Source: Gammaproteobacteria bacterium | GTDB taxonomy: Bacteria; Pseudomonadota; Gammaproteobacteria; Thiohalomonadales; Thiohalomonadaceae | Assembly (NCBI GenBank): GCA_026196575.1 | Contig: JAPHSX010000010.1 | Location: forward strand, 27,011-91,010 | Length of the DNA: 64,000 bases | Direction: 5' to 3' | Part shown: positions 37,607 to 47,129 of the stretch, piece by piece | Numbering within the stretch: position 1 is the first letter of the stretch | Layout of the letters: each line of letters opens with the position of its first letter | Program-made: the position numbers and the translations under genes | The notes under the pieces: model-generated | Database searches by the model: none | Told to the model about the DNA's origin: nothing | What the model saw: the letters and a program-made list of their open reading frames with translations, nothing else

Positions 37607-37846
37607 ATGGTAACCATCCGTATGTCGCGCGGTGGCGCGAAGAAGCGCCCCTTTTATCAAATCGTCGTGACCGACAGCCGCAACCGTCGTGACGGCCGTT
37701 TTATCGAGCGCGTCGGTTTCTTCAACCCGGTTGCCCGTGGCAACGAGGAGAGCGTGCGTATCGATCACGAGCGCGTCGCTTACTGGGTATCGCAGGGTGC
37801 CCAGACCTCGGACCGCGTTGCCAGCTTGCTGAAAAAACAGGCCTGA
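37607..37846 (+). CDS. rpsP: Small ribosomal subunit protein bS16
   Basis: 79 residues from ATG 37607 (GAGGAA nine bases before it); an upstream in-frame start at 37553 is not family-like. [20 protein letters not shown] is diagnostic. First gene of the rpsP-rimM-trmD-rplS operon. Confidence 0.98.
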   Translation: MVTIRMSRGGAKKRPFYQIVVTDSRNRRDGRFIERVGFFNPVARGNEESVRIDHERVAYWVSQGAQTSDRVASLLKKQA

Positions 37847-37906
37847 TTTTTCGTCCGTTACGGTTCCCGTACGGCACCATGGCGTGTCGCGGGGGAGAGG
37901 CTGGTG

Positions 37907-38425
37907 ATGGCGGATGAGCAGGAGCAGGAGTATGTCGTGATGGGCCGCATCAATGGCCTGCACGGGGTGCGTGGCTGGGTGAAGGTTTTCTCCCACACCC
38001 AGCCACGTGACAATATTCTCGAATATCGCACCTGGTATCTGCGGCGCGGCGGGGAGTGGCTAGCGACTGAGCTGCTCGATGGCCGCCCGCAGGGCAAGGG
38101 GATCGTCGCCAGGCTTAAAGGGTATGACGATCGCGACCAGGCAGCGGCGCTGCTGGGGATGGATGTGGCGATCCGCCGCGAACAGATGCCCAAGGCGGGA
38201 CCCGGCGAGTACTACTGGGCTGAACTGGTGGGCCTGACGGTGGTTAATACCGAGGGCATCGGGCTGGGCGTGGTGGAACAGCTGCTGGAGACCGGCGCCA
38301 ATGATGTGCTGGTGGTGCGGGATGGAGAGGTAGAGCGCCTGATCCCCTATCTGCCGGGGCAGTTTGTGGTTGAGGTGCTGCTCGATGAAGGGGTGATGAG
38401 GGTCGATTGGGACCCGGATTTCTAG
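37907..38425 (+). CDS. rimM: Ribosome maturation factor RimM
   Basis: 172 residues from ATG 37907 (GTG 37904 is the alternative; GGGGGAGAGG lies six bases before the ATG). N-terminal RimM domain ([17 protein letters not shown]) and C-terminal PRC barrel ([23 protein letters not shown]). Helps assemble the 30S head with S19. Confidence 0.97.
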   Translation: MADEQEQEYVVMGRINGLHGVRGWVKVFSHTQPRDNILEYRTWYLRRGGEWLATELLDGRPQGKGIVARLKGYDDRDQAAALLGMDVAIRREQMPKAGPGEYYWAELVGLTVVNTEGIGLGVVEQLLETGANDVLVVRDGEVERLIPYLPGQFVVEVLLDEGVMRVDWDPDF

Positions 38426-38429
38426 GGCG

Positions 38430-39173
38430 ATGCGCATTGATGTTGTTACCCTGTTTCCGCCGATGTTCGAGGCGATCAGCCACTATGGCATCACCCGCCG
38501 GGCGCTGGAGCGCAAAATAGTTGAACTGGGGGTGTGGAACCCCCGTGATTATGCGCACGATCGTCACCGCACCGTGGATGATCGCCCTTACGGTGGCGGC
38601 CCCGGGATGTTGATGAAGGTGCAGCCGCTGCGTGATGCATTGCATGACGCCCGCGCGGCGGGTGGCGGCACGGCCCATGTGGTCTATCTCTCGCCGCAGG
38701 GGCGCCCGCTGACCCAGCAGGGGGTGCGCGAACTGGTCGGCCATGAGCATCTGGTGCTTGTCGCCGGCCGCTACGAGGGGATCGATGAGCGCCTGATCGA
38801 GGCCGAGGTGGATGAGGAGTGGTCCATCGGTGATTATGTCCTGAGTGGCGGCGAGCTGGGGGCGATGGTGCTGATCGATGCCGTCACCCGTCTGCTGCCC
38901 GGTGCGCTGGGACATGAGGATTCCGCCGGGCAGGACTCCTTCAGCGAGGGGCTGCTCGACTGTCCCCACTACACCCGGCCCGAGGTGTTTGAGGGAGAGG
39001 CGGTTCCCTCTGTGTTGTTGAGCGGCGACCACCAGGCGATTGCCCGCTGGCGCGAGAAGCAGTCGCTGGGGCGAACCTGGCTGAGACGGCCCGATCTGCT
39101 GGCGGCAAAGGATTTGAGTGAGGCGCAACAGGCCTTGTTGCAGGAATTCATTCATGAGTATGAACAGATTTAA
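38430..39173 (+). CDS. trmD: tRNA (guanine-N1)-methyltransferase TrmD
   Basis: 247 residues, SPOUT fold with [26 protein letters not shown] and [14 protein letters not shown]. Makes m1G37, which prevents +1 frameshifting. Four bases after rimM. The 3' end contains a probable promoter for rplS. Confidence 0.98.
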   Translation: MRIDVVTLFPPMFEAISHYGITRRALERKIVELGVWNPRDYAHDRHRTVDDRPYGGGPGMLMKVQPLRDALHDARAAGGGTAHVVYLSPQGRPLTQQGVRELVGHEHLVLVAGRYEGIDERLIEAEVDEEWSIGDYVLSGGELGAMVLIDAVTRLLPGALGHEDSAGQDSFSEGLLDCPHYTRPEVFEGEAVPSVLLSGDHQAIARWREKQSLGRTWLRRPDLLAAKDLSEAQQALLQEFIHEYEQI

Positions 39174-39189
39174 ATTTTACGTGTATAAT
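39161..39189 (+). promoter_or_regulatory. Candidate internal promoter for rplS
   Basis: TGAACA (39161-39166), 17-base spacer, perfect TATAAT (39184-39189) at the end of trmD. It could let rplS exceed trmD expression. Confidence 0.55.
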
Positions 39190-39218
39190 CGACGGACTTT
39201 TTTCCGGGAGTTTTAGTA

Positions 39219-39563
39219 ATGAGCAACATCATCCAGCAACTCGAAGCAGAGCAGATGACCCGTGAGGTACCGGCGTTCGGTCCCGGCGACACGGTCGTGG
39301 TGCAGGTAAAGGTCAAGGAGGGCACGCGTGAGCGTCTGCAGGCCTTCGAAGGCGTGGTTATTGCCAAGCGCAATCGCGGCCTCAACTCAGCCTTCACCGT
39401 GCGCAAGATGTCCCACGGCGAGGGGGTGGAGCGCGTGTTCCAGACCTACAGCCACACAATCGACTCCATCGAGGTGAAGCGTCGTGGTGATGTGCGTCGC
39501 GCCAAGCTCTACTATCTGCGTGAGCGCACCGGCAAGGCAGCCCGCATCAAGGAAAAGCTCTAA
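39219..39563 (+). CDS. rplS: Large ribosomal subunit protein bL19
   Basis: 114 residues containing [16 protein letters not shown] and [25 protein letters not shown], diagnostic of L19. GGGAG seven bases upstream. Last gene of the rpsP operon; a terminator follows at 39629. Confidence 0.98.
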   Translation: MSNIIQQLEAEQMTREVPAFGPGDTVVVQVKVKEGTRERLQAFEGVVIAKRNRGLNSAFTVRKMSHGEGVERVFQTYSHTIDSIEVKRRGDVRRAKLYYLRERTGKAARIKEKL

Positions 39564-39628
39564 TTCAGGGCTGCTTCTTGCGGGTATGTTGCGGGTGAAG
39601 ACTCTGCAACCCGCTCGCGCACTACTGA

Positions 39629-39666
39629 ACGGGCTCCACCAACATGGTGGGGCCCGTTTTGTTTTT
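39629..39666 (+). terminator. Intrinsic terminator after rplS
   Basis: 12-bp stem (39629-39640 with 39646-39657, one G-U pair), loop AACAT, then TTTTGTTTTT ending immediately before the ATG of the next gene. Confidence 0.9.
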
Positions 39667-41424
39667 ATGATCACCCTGTTCCTGCTGTTGCTGCCCACAT
39701 CCGCGTACCCGCTGGAACTGGCCGAAATCACGCGTCTGGCCAAGGGCGGTGCCTCGCAGCTGGCCATTTCCCTGCTCAGCCAAAATCAGCCGGCCCTTCA
39801 GGAGGATGAAAGGCAGTGGCTGCGCTGGGAGCGGGTACGATTGCGTATCATGGCGGAGCACGGCCGCTGGCCGGAGCTGGTCGCACAGATCGCCGCCTAC
39901 CCTGATACCCTGCCCGAGGAGTTTCGTCACTGGAGCGCGCAGCACCACGCCACCGCCCTGATTAATAGCGGCGACTATCGGACCGCCCGCCGGCTTCTGC
40001 GTGAGTTGATCTGGCAGACCGATGCCGGGGCTCTGACGAGCGACTCCTTGCGGCAATTGCGTCGTCTGGTTCTGCAGAGTTATCTGGAGGAGGGGCGCGT
40101 TGATGACGCCTATGCGGCGATGTTGCGTTACCAACAGGATTACGGGGAACAGGAGGGGGAGGCGCGATTGCTGCGCGCCAAGGTGCTGCTGGCCGCCGGG
40201 CGCCCCGGAGAGGCGCTTGCCCTGCTGCGTACCATGACCCCGGACGGTGTGGTTGCCCCCCTGCAGGCGTTGGCAACGCTACGTCATGGCGTGGGTGCGG
40301 GGATGGTCGAGCTGCTTAATCGGGCACGCACGGTGGTTGCCACCGAGGAGCAGGCGCCACTGCGCTGGCTCTGGCTGGGGGTGATGGCCGAGGCGGCGCA
40401 ACAACTGCAGGATCACGCCGCCCTGATTATCGCACTGGAGCGCCTGTTGCCACTGGAGAGTACGGTACAGATCGCCGGGAGCGAGCGCCGTCTCTTTGAC
40501 TTTACCGCGGAGGATCTGTGGCACGCCTATCTCCTCTATGCCGAAAAAGTAGGCAATCAGGGGCAGCTGTTGCGGGGTGATGACGCTGCCTGGCTGGCTG
40601 CGGCGCAGCAGACCGAGGCGCGTTATCCGGTGCGTAAACGGGCACTCTATGCCCTGTTGGCACAGCGCGCCAACGAGGCGGCGCTGCGCGAGCAGGCGCA
40701 TCAGGCACTGCTGACGCTGTTTGAGGAGATGGGTGATGAGGGGGTGGTGTTGCTGCGTCGCCTCTATCTGGAGGGCGGCCGTTATGGCGGGGAGGGGGCG
40801 TTGCCACAAGGCGTCGCCTACCGCCTGGTGGATGAGGCGATCAGGGAGGCCGATCTCACCCTCGCCTCGCGTCTGTTGCAGCGGCTGCCACAGCCCCCTG
40901 GCGGCACCGCACTCTTCGCCTGGCAGCTGCGCCGTGCCAGGGTCTTTCTGCTGGCGGGTGATTTTGCCGAGGCCGATAACCTGCTCGCCACCCTGATGCC
41001 CTCGGCCGGCTCCCTTGATGATGCCCAGCGCGATCAGCTGATCCAGCTGCTGTTCCAGCTGCAGGGGGTGCAGGAGCATGAGCGTGCCTTCCGCCTCCTT
41101 GCGACGCTGTATGAAAATGTGGCTGCCATTCCCCTACGCCGTGAACTGCTCTTCTGGATGGCCGACTCGCGCAAGGCGCAGGGGTTGCATACCGAGGCGG
41201 CGCGACTCTATCTGCAGTCCGCCACCCTGAGCGATAACGACAGCATGGATCCTTGGGCACAGACCGCACGCTATCAGGCGGCGAAAAGCCTGGCCGAGGC
41301 GGGATTGAGGGAGGATGCCACCTACATCTATCGGCAGCTGTTGCGCGTAACCGAGAGCCCGGAGCGCCGTTCGGTATTGCGCCATGAGCTGCAACAGTTG
41401 AGGCTGCAGGGTGAGCGGGGTTAA
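39667..41424 (+). CDS. Exported TPR-like repeat protein, function unknown
   Basis: 585 residues from ATG 39667, giving a signal peptide of about 15 residues (MITLFLLLLPTSAYP). An in-frame ATG at 39586 would place the rplS terminator inside the coding region and is disfavoured, although neither start has a good ribosome-binding site. The body is almost all alpha-helical with degenerate TPR/SEL-like pairs (LLRELIWQTDAG.., YLEEGRVDDAYAAM.., VLLAAGRPGEALALL..). Probably a periplasmic scaffold. Its last codons overlap the ogt start by 14 bases. Confidence 0.75.
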   Translation: MITLFLLLLPTSAYPLELAEITRLAKGGASQLAISLLSQNQPALQEDERQWLRWERVRLRIMAEHGRWPELVAQIAAYPDTLPEEFRHWSAQHHATALINSGDYRTARRLLRELIWQTDAGALTSDSLRQLRRLVLQSYLEEGRVDDAYAAMLRYQQDYGEQEGEARLLRAKVLLAAGRPGEALALLRTMTPDGVVAPLQALATLRHGVGAGMVELLNRARTVVATEEQAPLRWLWLGVMAEAAQQLQDHAALIIALERLLPLESTVQIAGSERRLFDFTAEDLWHAYLLYAEKVGNQGQLLRGDDAAWLAAAQQTEARYPVRKRALYALLAQRANEAALREQAHQALLTLFEEMGDEGVVLLRRLYLEGGRYGGEGALPQGVAYRLVDEAIREADLTLASRLLQRLPQPPGGTALFAWQLRRARVFLLAGDFAEADNLLATLMPSAGSLDDAQRDQLIQLLFQLQGVQEHERAFRLLATLYENVAAIPLRRELLFWMADSRKAQGLHTEAARLYLQSATLSDNDSMDPWAQTARYQAAKSLAEAGLREDATYIYRQLLRVTESPERRSVLRHELQQLRLQGERG

Positions 41425-41914
41425 CGCAATCCCGTCCCTGGAGTGTTGTCAGGCGCTGCTGGCGTCGCCGCTGCCGGCTCTCCCCTATATCGCCATCTAT
41501 CTGGAGCAGGGGCGGTTGAGCGCAATCGATCTTCTCCCCTCCGCCATCCCCGTGATGCCGTCGGCAGCACCCGCCACGATAGAGACCGTGGCGCTGCTGG
41601 AGGGTTACTTTCGTGACGCCACGACCGTGATGCCGCCGCTGCAGCCGCTTCATGGCACACCCTTTCAGCGTCGGGTGTGGCAGCTGTTGCAGCAGATCCC
41701 CGCCGGGCAGAGCCGCAGTTATGGCGAACTCGCCACCGCGTTGGGCAGTGGGGCGCGGGCGGTGGCGGCGGCCTGCCGCGCCAACCCGCTCCCTGTTTTG
41801 ATCCCGTGTCACCGGGTGGTCGCCGCCAGCGGCCTGGGTGGTTACATGGGAAAGAGCGGTGGGGTTGAGCTGGAGATCAAGCGTTGGCTGTTGCATCATG
41901 AGGGCCATGTCTGA
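41411..41914 (+). CDS. ogt: Methylated-DNA-protein-cysteine S-methyltransferase
   Basis: 167 residues with the acceptor motif PCHRV (132-136, Cys133), GTPFQRRVWQLLQQIPAG and RSYGELA. It removes O6-alkyl from guanine by suicidal transfer to the cysteine. GTG start at 41411, overlapping the upstream gene by 14 bases; the N-terminal domain (1-75) is poorly conserved. Its end overlaps the xerD start. Confidence 0.93.
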   Translation: MSGVNAIPSLECCQALLASPLPALPYIAIYLEQGRLSAIDLLPSAIPVMPSAAPATIETVALLEGYFRDATTVMPPLQPLHGTPFQRRVWQLLQQIPAGQSRSYGELATALGSGARAVAAACRANPLPVLIPCHRVVAASGLGGYMGKSGGVELEIKRWLLHHEGHV

Positions 41915-42815
41915 GCCTATCCCCGAGCAGGATGCCGCACTTATTGCCCGCTTTAGCGATGCCCTGTGGCTGGAGCGTGGCCTGAGTGAAAACACCCTGA
42001 GCGCCTATCGCAGTGACTTGCAGTCGCTGGCCCGGTGGCTCGTTGCAAGGGGGTCGACTCTGCAGGGGGCGGCACGCCACGAGCTGCTCGCCTATCTGCA
42101 GCAACGGGTGGCCGCGGGGGCCAAACCGCGCTCCAGCGCGCGCCTTCTCTCCAGCATGCGGCGCTTCTACCGCTATCTGTTGCGCGAGTCGTTGCTCAAG
42201 GAGGACCCCAGTGTGCGCATCGACGCCCCCAAGTTGGGGCGTACCCTGCCCAAGACCCTGACCGAGGAGGAGGTGGAGCGCCTGTTGGCGGCCCCCGACC
42301 TCTCCACCCCGATGGGGCTGCGTGATCGGGCGATGCTGGAGCTGCTCTATGCCAGCGGCCTGCGCGTCTCGGAGCTGGTGAGCCTGCTGCTGTTGCAGGT
42401 CAACTTTCAGCAGGGGCTGGTGAAGGTGATGGGCAAGGGGAGCAAGGAGCGGCTGGTGCCGCTGGGCGAGGAGGCGCTCTACTGGCTGCAGCGTTTCATG
42501 CGCGAGGGGCGGGGGTTGATGTTGGGTAGTCGACGTGCCGAGGCGCTCTTTCCCAGCAAACACGGCAGCGTGATGAGTCGGCAGGCCTTTTGGCAACTGA
42601 TCAAACGCTACGCACGGCAGGGGGGGATCGACAAGCCGCTCTCCCCCCACACCCTGCGCCACGCCTTTGCCACCCACCTGCTCAATCATGGCGCCGATCT
42701 GCGGGTGGTGCAGTTGCTGCTGGGGCATAGCTCGCTGTCGACCACGCAAATCTACACCTTCGTGGCGCAGGAGCGCCTGAAAGGGCTGCATGCCACCCAC
42801 CACCCTCGCGGGTAG
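41907..42815 (+). CDS. xerD: Tyrosine recombinase XerD
   Basis: 302 residues from ATG 41907 (GAGGG just upstream; ATG 41898 is an alternative). SAM-like N-terminal domain (1-105) and catalytic domain with R153, H248, R251, H274 and nucleophile Y283. With XerC it resolves chromosome dimers at dif. The length and LRHAFATHLLNHGADLRVVQ pattern fit XerD rather than XerC, but the pair is hard to separate by eye. The start overlaps the ogt stop. Confidence 0.93.
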   Translation: MSEPIPEQDAALIARFSDALWLERGLSENTLSAYRSDLQSLARWLVARGSTLQGAARHELLAYLQQRVAAGAKPRSSARLLSSMRRFYRYLLRESLLKEDPSVRIDAPKLGRTLPKTLTEEEVERLLAAPDLSTPMGLRDRAMLELLYASGLRVSELVSLLLLQVNFQQGLVKVMGKGSKERLVPLGEEALYWLQRFMREGRGLMLGSRRAEALFPSKHGSVMSRQAFWQLIKRYARQGGIDKPLSPHTLRHAFATHLLNHGADLRVVQLLLGHSSLSTTQIYTFVAQERLKGLHATHHPRG

Positions 42816-42935
42816 TGGTCATGAGGTCAAACCTCTATCTCAGTTTGATGTGCGTCAACGGATTTAGCGGGGTACCATGGCCGCCCCGGCGTGGTTATAG
42901 AATTGCGGCTGTGATTTGAACTGAGGAAGAGAGCA

Positions 42936-43418
42936 ATGCCTTCATTTGATGTGGTTTCCGAACTTGCACGTCACGAACTGACCAATGCGGTCGATCAGGC
43001 CAATCGTGAGATTGGCACCCGTTTTGATTTCAAGGGCAGCAATGCCACCATCGAGGAGACCAAGGAGGGGCTGACGCTGGAGGCGCAGAACGAGTTTCAA
43101 CTCGAACAGATGATGACGGTGCTCAATCAGAAGCTGGTCAAGCGTGGCCTCGACATCCAGAGCCTGGAGAAGCAGAAGGTGGAGAGCAGCAATCTGCGTG
43201 CGCGCCAGAAGCTGCTGGTGAAGGAGGGGATAGAGAAGGAGCTGGCCAAGCAAATCGTCAAGCTGGTGAAGGAGAGCAAGCTAAAGGTGCAGGCATCGAT
43301 TCAGGGGGAGCAGGTGCGCATCACCGGCAAGAACCGCGATGACCTGCAGCAGGCCATCTCCCTGCTCAAGGGAGCGGGTCTGGAGCAGCCGCTGCAATTT
43401 ACCAACTTTCGCGATTAA
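42936..43418 (+). CDS. YajQ-family nucleotide-binding protein
   Basis: 160 residues, MPSFDVVSELARHELTNAVDQ.. through ..QVRITGKNRDDLQQAI, typical of YajQ (two ferredoxin-like halves). Members bind nucleotides, and the Xanthomonas member is reported to bind c-di-GMP. GAGGAAGAGAG lies upstream of ATG. Two PilZ proteins in this window suggest c-di-GMP signalling is used in this organism. Confidence 0.94.
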   Translation: MPSFDVVSELARHELTNAVDQANREIGTRFDFKGSNATIEETKEGLTLEAQNEFQLEQMMTVLNQKLVKRGLDIQSLEKQKVESSNLRARQKLLVKEGIEKELAKQIVKLVKESKLKVQASIQGEQVRITGKNRDDLQQAISLLKGAGLEQPLQFTNFRD

Positions 43419-43465
43419 GCCGGGGCTGCTGTGACGGGCGCGGGATGAAGAAACCGCGATCTTTT

Positions 43466-46400
43466 TCATCCGTCAGCGCTCTGGTCGGTGGTCTCGAACA
43501 GCTCCCGGCAATGGGTGAAGAGCAGAAAGGTGCGCACCCGCCGCCCCGGCCAGAGGCGGGCCACCCCCTGCGCGTAGTAGCGCAGCTGTTGCCGGTAGGG
43601 GGCGGCCAGTGCGGGCAGATCGTCGCGGCTGGCCTGGCGGTGGCTCTTGTAGTCGATGACCCAGACCTCCTCCTCGCCCAGTAGCAGACGGTCGATCACC
43701 CCGTGAACCGTGCGCCCCTGATGCGGGTAGATGATCGCCACCTCATTCAACGCCTCCATTCCCACCGGCCGCACTATCCTCTGCAGGGCGGGCTCGGCAA
43801 GAAGCTGCCACGCCTCGTCTGACCACTGTCGCAGCTCCCCCGTCCCATCGTCCTCCATCCCCAGCTCCCGCGCCACCCGCGCGGTGATCTCCTGCCGGGT
43901 TGCCCCCTGATCCCCGCTCATCAGCTCCAGCAGGCGATGGATGGCGATGCCACGCCGTCGTCCATCCTCGTCGCCATCGGCAGGCGTGGTGATGAGGCCC
44001 TCGCCAAAGTGGTGGCTGGGGGCAATCTCATGGTTTGACGGGGTGAGGGTGAGGGGGCGGGAGAGGGCCTTGGGAACGGCCGCGCTGGTCTCCTCTGTCT
44101 GGGCGATCGTTGCGGTACACAGGGGCGGCGGGGTGCCGCTCTGCAACTGGCAGGGCAGATCCAGCGGGAGCTCACCCAAGGGGTCGAGCGCCTCACGCGC
44201 CGCCCCGTACCAGCCCAACCCCAACCCTTCGCCACGCGCCGGGGCGCAGCCACTCAGGTAGAGGTGCTGGCGGGCGCGGGTGAGGGCGACGTAGAGCAGG
44301 TTGGCATCCTCGCGCCGCTCCTCCAGCTGTTCGCGGGCCAGTGCCTCGCGGGTGAAGTGCTCCTGCTGCCCTTTTTTGCCGACCAGTAGGAAGGCCTGTG
44401 GGCGCGGGGCCTCGGCGGGCCAGTCGACAAGGGCGCGAAAGGGACGATCGCGCAAGCCGTTGCGGGCCGCGTCGGCAACAAATACCACCGGTGCCTCCAG
44501 CCCCTTGGCGGCATGGATGGTCATCAGCCTGACCCGTTCGCCGCTGCCGCTGGCGGGTGCCTCGTCCGGCGCCTCGTCGCTGTTTTCACGCATCTCCCCG
44601 AGGCGGCTGAGAAAGCGCCCGAGGCTGGGATAGCGGCCACTGTCGATGGCCAGCGCCAGCTCCAGAAAGCGTGTCAGGTTGGAGTCGCAGCGGGCGTGCA
44701 GGTGGAGCGGGTAGGCGGCCTGGTAGCGGGCCAGCACATTGCCCTCGTTGTAGATGCGGTCCAGCAGGTCGTGGATTGGCACCTTGCCGGCCTGCGCGCG
44801 CCAGCGGCCGAGCAGTTGCCAGGCCCGGTGCAGTGGATGCTCCGGGTCGTGCTGCGCTAGCGTGGTGAGGCGCTGATACCAGTTGCCGCTCTCCTTGGCC
44901 ATCGTCGTCAGCTGCATCAGCGCCTCATCGCCACAGGCAAAGAGCGGCGAGCGCAATACGGTAGCTAGGGCGAGGTTGCTGTAGGGGGTGATCAGCAGCT
45001 CCAGCAGCGCCACCATGTCGCGCACCTCCAGGCTCTGCAACAGGGTGCCGCGTTCGGCGCCGATGTAGGGGATGGCGGTCCGGCGCAGCGCCCTTTCGTA
45101 TTCGCCCACGTGGGCACGGCTGCGCACCAGGATCATGATGTCGCCGTAGTGCATGGGGCGGGCAGAACCGCTGGCGCCGACGGGGGTTTGCGCAGCGATT
45201 AGCCGCGTGATCTCGCCGGCGATCAGCTCCCCCTCGCGCCGGTAGCGCTCGTCACGCCTGATCACACGGGGCTGCAGCAGCGGGTTGCGCAGGGCGCTGG
45301 CGGCGGTTGGGGGCGGCTCCTCCCCTTCGTCCTGACTGATGAGCGGCAGTACCGTCACCGTCCCCCACAGCCCGTGCAGGTGGGTGTCGTGCGGGGTGAA
45401 CTGGTGCAGCGCCTCTTGCAGCGGACCGTTGTCGCCGAACAGCTTGTTCACGCACTGCATGATGGCGGGGGCCGAGCGCCAGGAGGTATGCAGCGGGTAA
45501 CCCTGGGCGTCAAGGTGCTGTTGCAGCCACTCGTGGGCCGCCTGAAACAGGCGCGGCTCGGCGCGTCGAAAGCGGTAGATGGACTGCTTGGCATCGCCCA
45601 CTAGAAAGACGCTGCGCATGCGCTCACCGCCGCCTGCCGCCATCTCCTGCAGTAGTGGTTGCAGCAGACGCCACTGCGTGGGGTTGGTGTCCTGGAACTC
45701 ATCGATCAGCAGGTGCTCGATACGCTGATCGAGTTTGTACTGTACCCACTGGGCGTTGTCAGCACGGTGCAGCAGGCGATAGGCACGCCACTCCAGATCG
45801 GTAAAGTCGAGCTGGCGGCGCTCGGCCTTGAGCCGCTGGAAGTGGGTGAGCAGCTGGCCGCCCACCGCATACCAGGCACGGTTGGCGTTGAGGGTGGCCC
45901 CGGCCGCAAGTTGATCAAGGGTTCGCAGTAGTGCGGCAGAGAGCTGACTGTGCAGTTCAATGAACCGTTGCTGTCCCGCATCGCCCATCTTTTTTGCCTG
46001 GGCCGCAGAGGGCTTGCAGGCACGTGCCTCGTCCTTGCCGGTCAGCAGGGCCTCGCGGCAGTGGCCGAAGCGCTCCTCCAGCGTCAGGGCGGGGTCGCGC
46101 CCCTTGGCCAGCAGTTCAAGGCGGGTGTTGTGGGTGGCGATAGGGTGTTGGTTCAGCAGCTCGCAGTAGTCGCCCAGCGCCTGTTCGCGCTGCGTGGTGA
46201 AAAAGCCCTGTAGCGGCGATTCGTCATCGTTCAGCCGAAGCTGCACGCGCAGCCGCTCAAGGGCGAACTCCTGTGGTTCCGCCTCCCCCTCGGTATAGGC
46301 CCACCAGTCGCCGCGATGGTGAAGGAAGGTGAAGAGCGCCTGTTGCAGCCCATGCAGCCCGCCGCTGTAGCCGAGCAGCTGCTCCAGTGCCCTCGCCGTG

Positions 46401-46891
46401 TCGCTATCGGGATTCAGGGTTGCCTGTTCCATCAATAGATCCCAAGCGGTGCGCAGCAGCTCGCCACTGCTCTCCAGCAGTTCGAAGCCAGGTGGCACAT
46501 CGGCCTCCAGCGGGAAGCGGCGCAGAATATCCTGGCAGAAGGCGTGAAAGGTGGTGGTGCGCACGCTGCGGCCGCTCTGCAGCAGCGCCTCGTAGAGGCC
46601 TCGTGCCCGGGCCAGGGTCGCCTCGTCGGGGGTGAGCGCCAGCTCGCGCAGCAGCCCGGCCAACTCCGCATCACTCGCCGCGGCGAGGGCAAAGAGGCGT
46701 TCGGCGAGGCGGCTCTGCATCTCCGCCGCCGCCTTGCGGGTAAAGGTGATGGCAAGGATGGCATCGGCGCGGGCCCCGTGCAGCAGCAGCCGCAGCAGGC
46801 GACTGACTAGTAGCCAGGTTTTGCCGGTACCGGCCGAGGCCATCACGGTGGCGTTGATATGTGGGGAGCTGGGGCCGGCTTGTCTGGTCAT
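43466..46891 (-). CDS. addA: AddA-type helicase-nuclease subunit (UvrD-like, exonuclease V analogue)
   Basis: 1141 residues. Superfamily 1 helicase with Walker A ASAGTGKT (18-25), IDEFQDTN (396-403), GDAKQSIYRFR, TIHAAKGLEAPVVFV and LLYVALTRARQ, then a C-terminal PD-(D/E)XK nuclease with VIDYKSH (around 1078-1084) and the QxxxY-type YRQQLRYYAQ. Together with AddB it processes double-strand breaks for RecA, as RecBCD does in E. coli. It lies on the same strand as addB but 577 bases further on, with the CsrB-like RNA gene between. Confidence 0.94.
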   Translation of the reverse strand: MTRQAGPSSPHINATVMASAGTGKTWLLVSRLLRLLLHGARADAILAITFTRKAAAEMQSRLAERLFALAAASDAELAGLLRELALTPDEATLARARGLYEALLQSGRSVRTTTFHAFCQDILRRFPLEADVPPGFELLESSGELLRTAWDLLMEQATLNPDSDTARALEQLLGYSGGLHGLQQALFTFLHHRGDWWAYTEGEAEPQEFALERLRVQLRLNDDESPLQGFFTTQREQALGDYCELLNQHPIATHNTRLELLAKGRDPALTLEERFGHCREALLTGKDEARACKPSAAQAKKMGDAGQQRFIELHSQLSAALLRTLDQLAAGATLNANRAWYAVGGQLLTHFQRLKAERRQLDFTDLEWRAYRLLHRADNAQWVQYKLDQRIEHLLIDEFQDTNPTQWRLLQPLLQEMAAGGGERMRSVFLVGDAKQSIYRFRRAEPRLFQAAHEWLQQHLDAQGYPLHTSWRSAPAIMQCVNKLFGDNGPLQEALHQFTPHDTHLHGLWGTVTVLPLISQDEGEEPPPTAASALRNPLLQPRVIRRDERYRREGELIAGEITRLIAAQTPVGASGSARPMHYGDIMILVRSRAHVGEYERALRRTAIPYIGAERGTLLQSLEVRDMVALLELLITPYSNLALATVLRSPLFACGDEALMQLTTMAKESGNWYQRLTTLAQHDPEHPLHRAWQLLGRWRAQAGKVPIHDLLDRIYNEGNVLARYQAAYPLHLHARCDSNLTRFLELALAIDSGRYPSLGRFLSRLGEMRENSDEAPDEAPASGSGERVRLMTIHAAKGLEAPVVFVADAARNGLRDRPFRALVDWPAEAPRPQAFLLVGKKGQQEHFTREALAREQLEERREDANLLYVALTRARQHLYLSGCAPARGEGLGLGWYGAAREALDPLGELPLDLPCQLQSGTPPPLCTATIAQTEETSAAVPKALSRPLTLTPSNHEIAPSHHFGEGLITTPADGDEDGRRRGIAIHRLLELMSGDQGATRQEITARVARELGMEDDGTGELRQWSDEAWQLLAEPALQRIVRPVGMEALNEVAIIYPHQGRTVHGVIDRLLLGEEEVWVIDYKSHRQASRDDLPALAAPYRQQLRYYAQGVARLWPGRRVRTFLLFTHCRELFETTDQSADG

Positions 46892-46938
46892 GGTGAGAGC
46901 ATAATGGCCTTAATGAGGATGGTAAACATCGGCGGGCG

Positions 46939-46956
46939 TGTAGGACAATTCCTATA
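46939..46956 (+). promoter_or_regulatory. GacA/UvrY-box-like inverted repeat upstream of the CsrB-like RNA
   Basis: TGTAGG-ACAATT-CCTATA resembles the GacA upstream activating site TGTAAG-N6-CTTACA: 5 of 6 in the left half, 4 of 6 in the right, and a near-perfect palindrome itself. It lies about 180 bases before the proposed RNA start, the usual distance for rsm genes. A weaker relative, GTAGGACGTGC, follows at about 46962. Confidence 0.55.
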
Positions 46957-47014
46957 CGGACGTAGGACGTGCCGGGGTTAGACCGTATCAAAATAGTACC
47001 CGATTTTAATATGG

Positions 47015-47020
47015 ATTATA
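47015..47020 (-). promoter_or_regulatory. Candidate -10 box for addA
   Basis: TATAAT on the minus strand in an AT-rich stretch 124 bases before the addA start. The -35 (TAATAT) is weak. Confidence 0.3.
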
Positions 47021-47095
47021 GTAACTTATTGAATAACATATTAAATTTTTTGCTCTGTGTATTGGGGATTACCCTTACAGGGGCGCACCCCCCTC

Positions 47096-47123
47096 TTGTC
47101 GGCAGCGGGGATATTGCTACTCT
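47096..47123 (+). promoter_or_regulatory. Candidate promoter of the CsrB-like RNA
   Basis: TTGTCG (47096-47101), 16-base spacer, TACTCT (47118-47123). This would start the RNA near 47130. Weak by consensus, but placed where a GacA-activated promoter would be expected. Confidence 0.35.
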
Positions 47124-47129
47124 GTAGCG

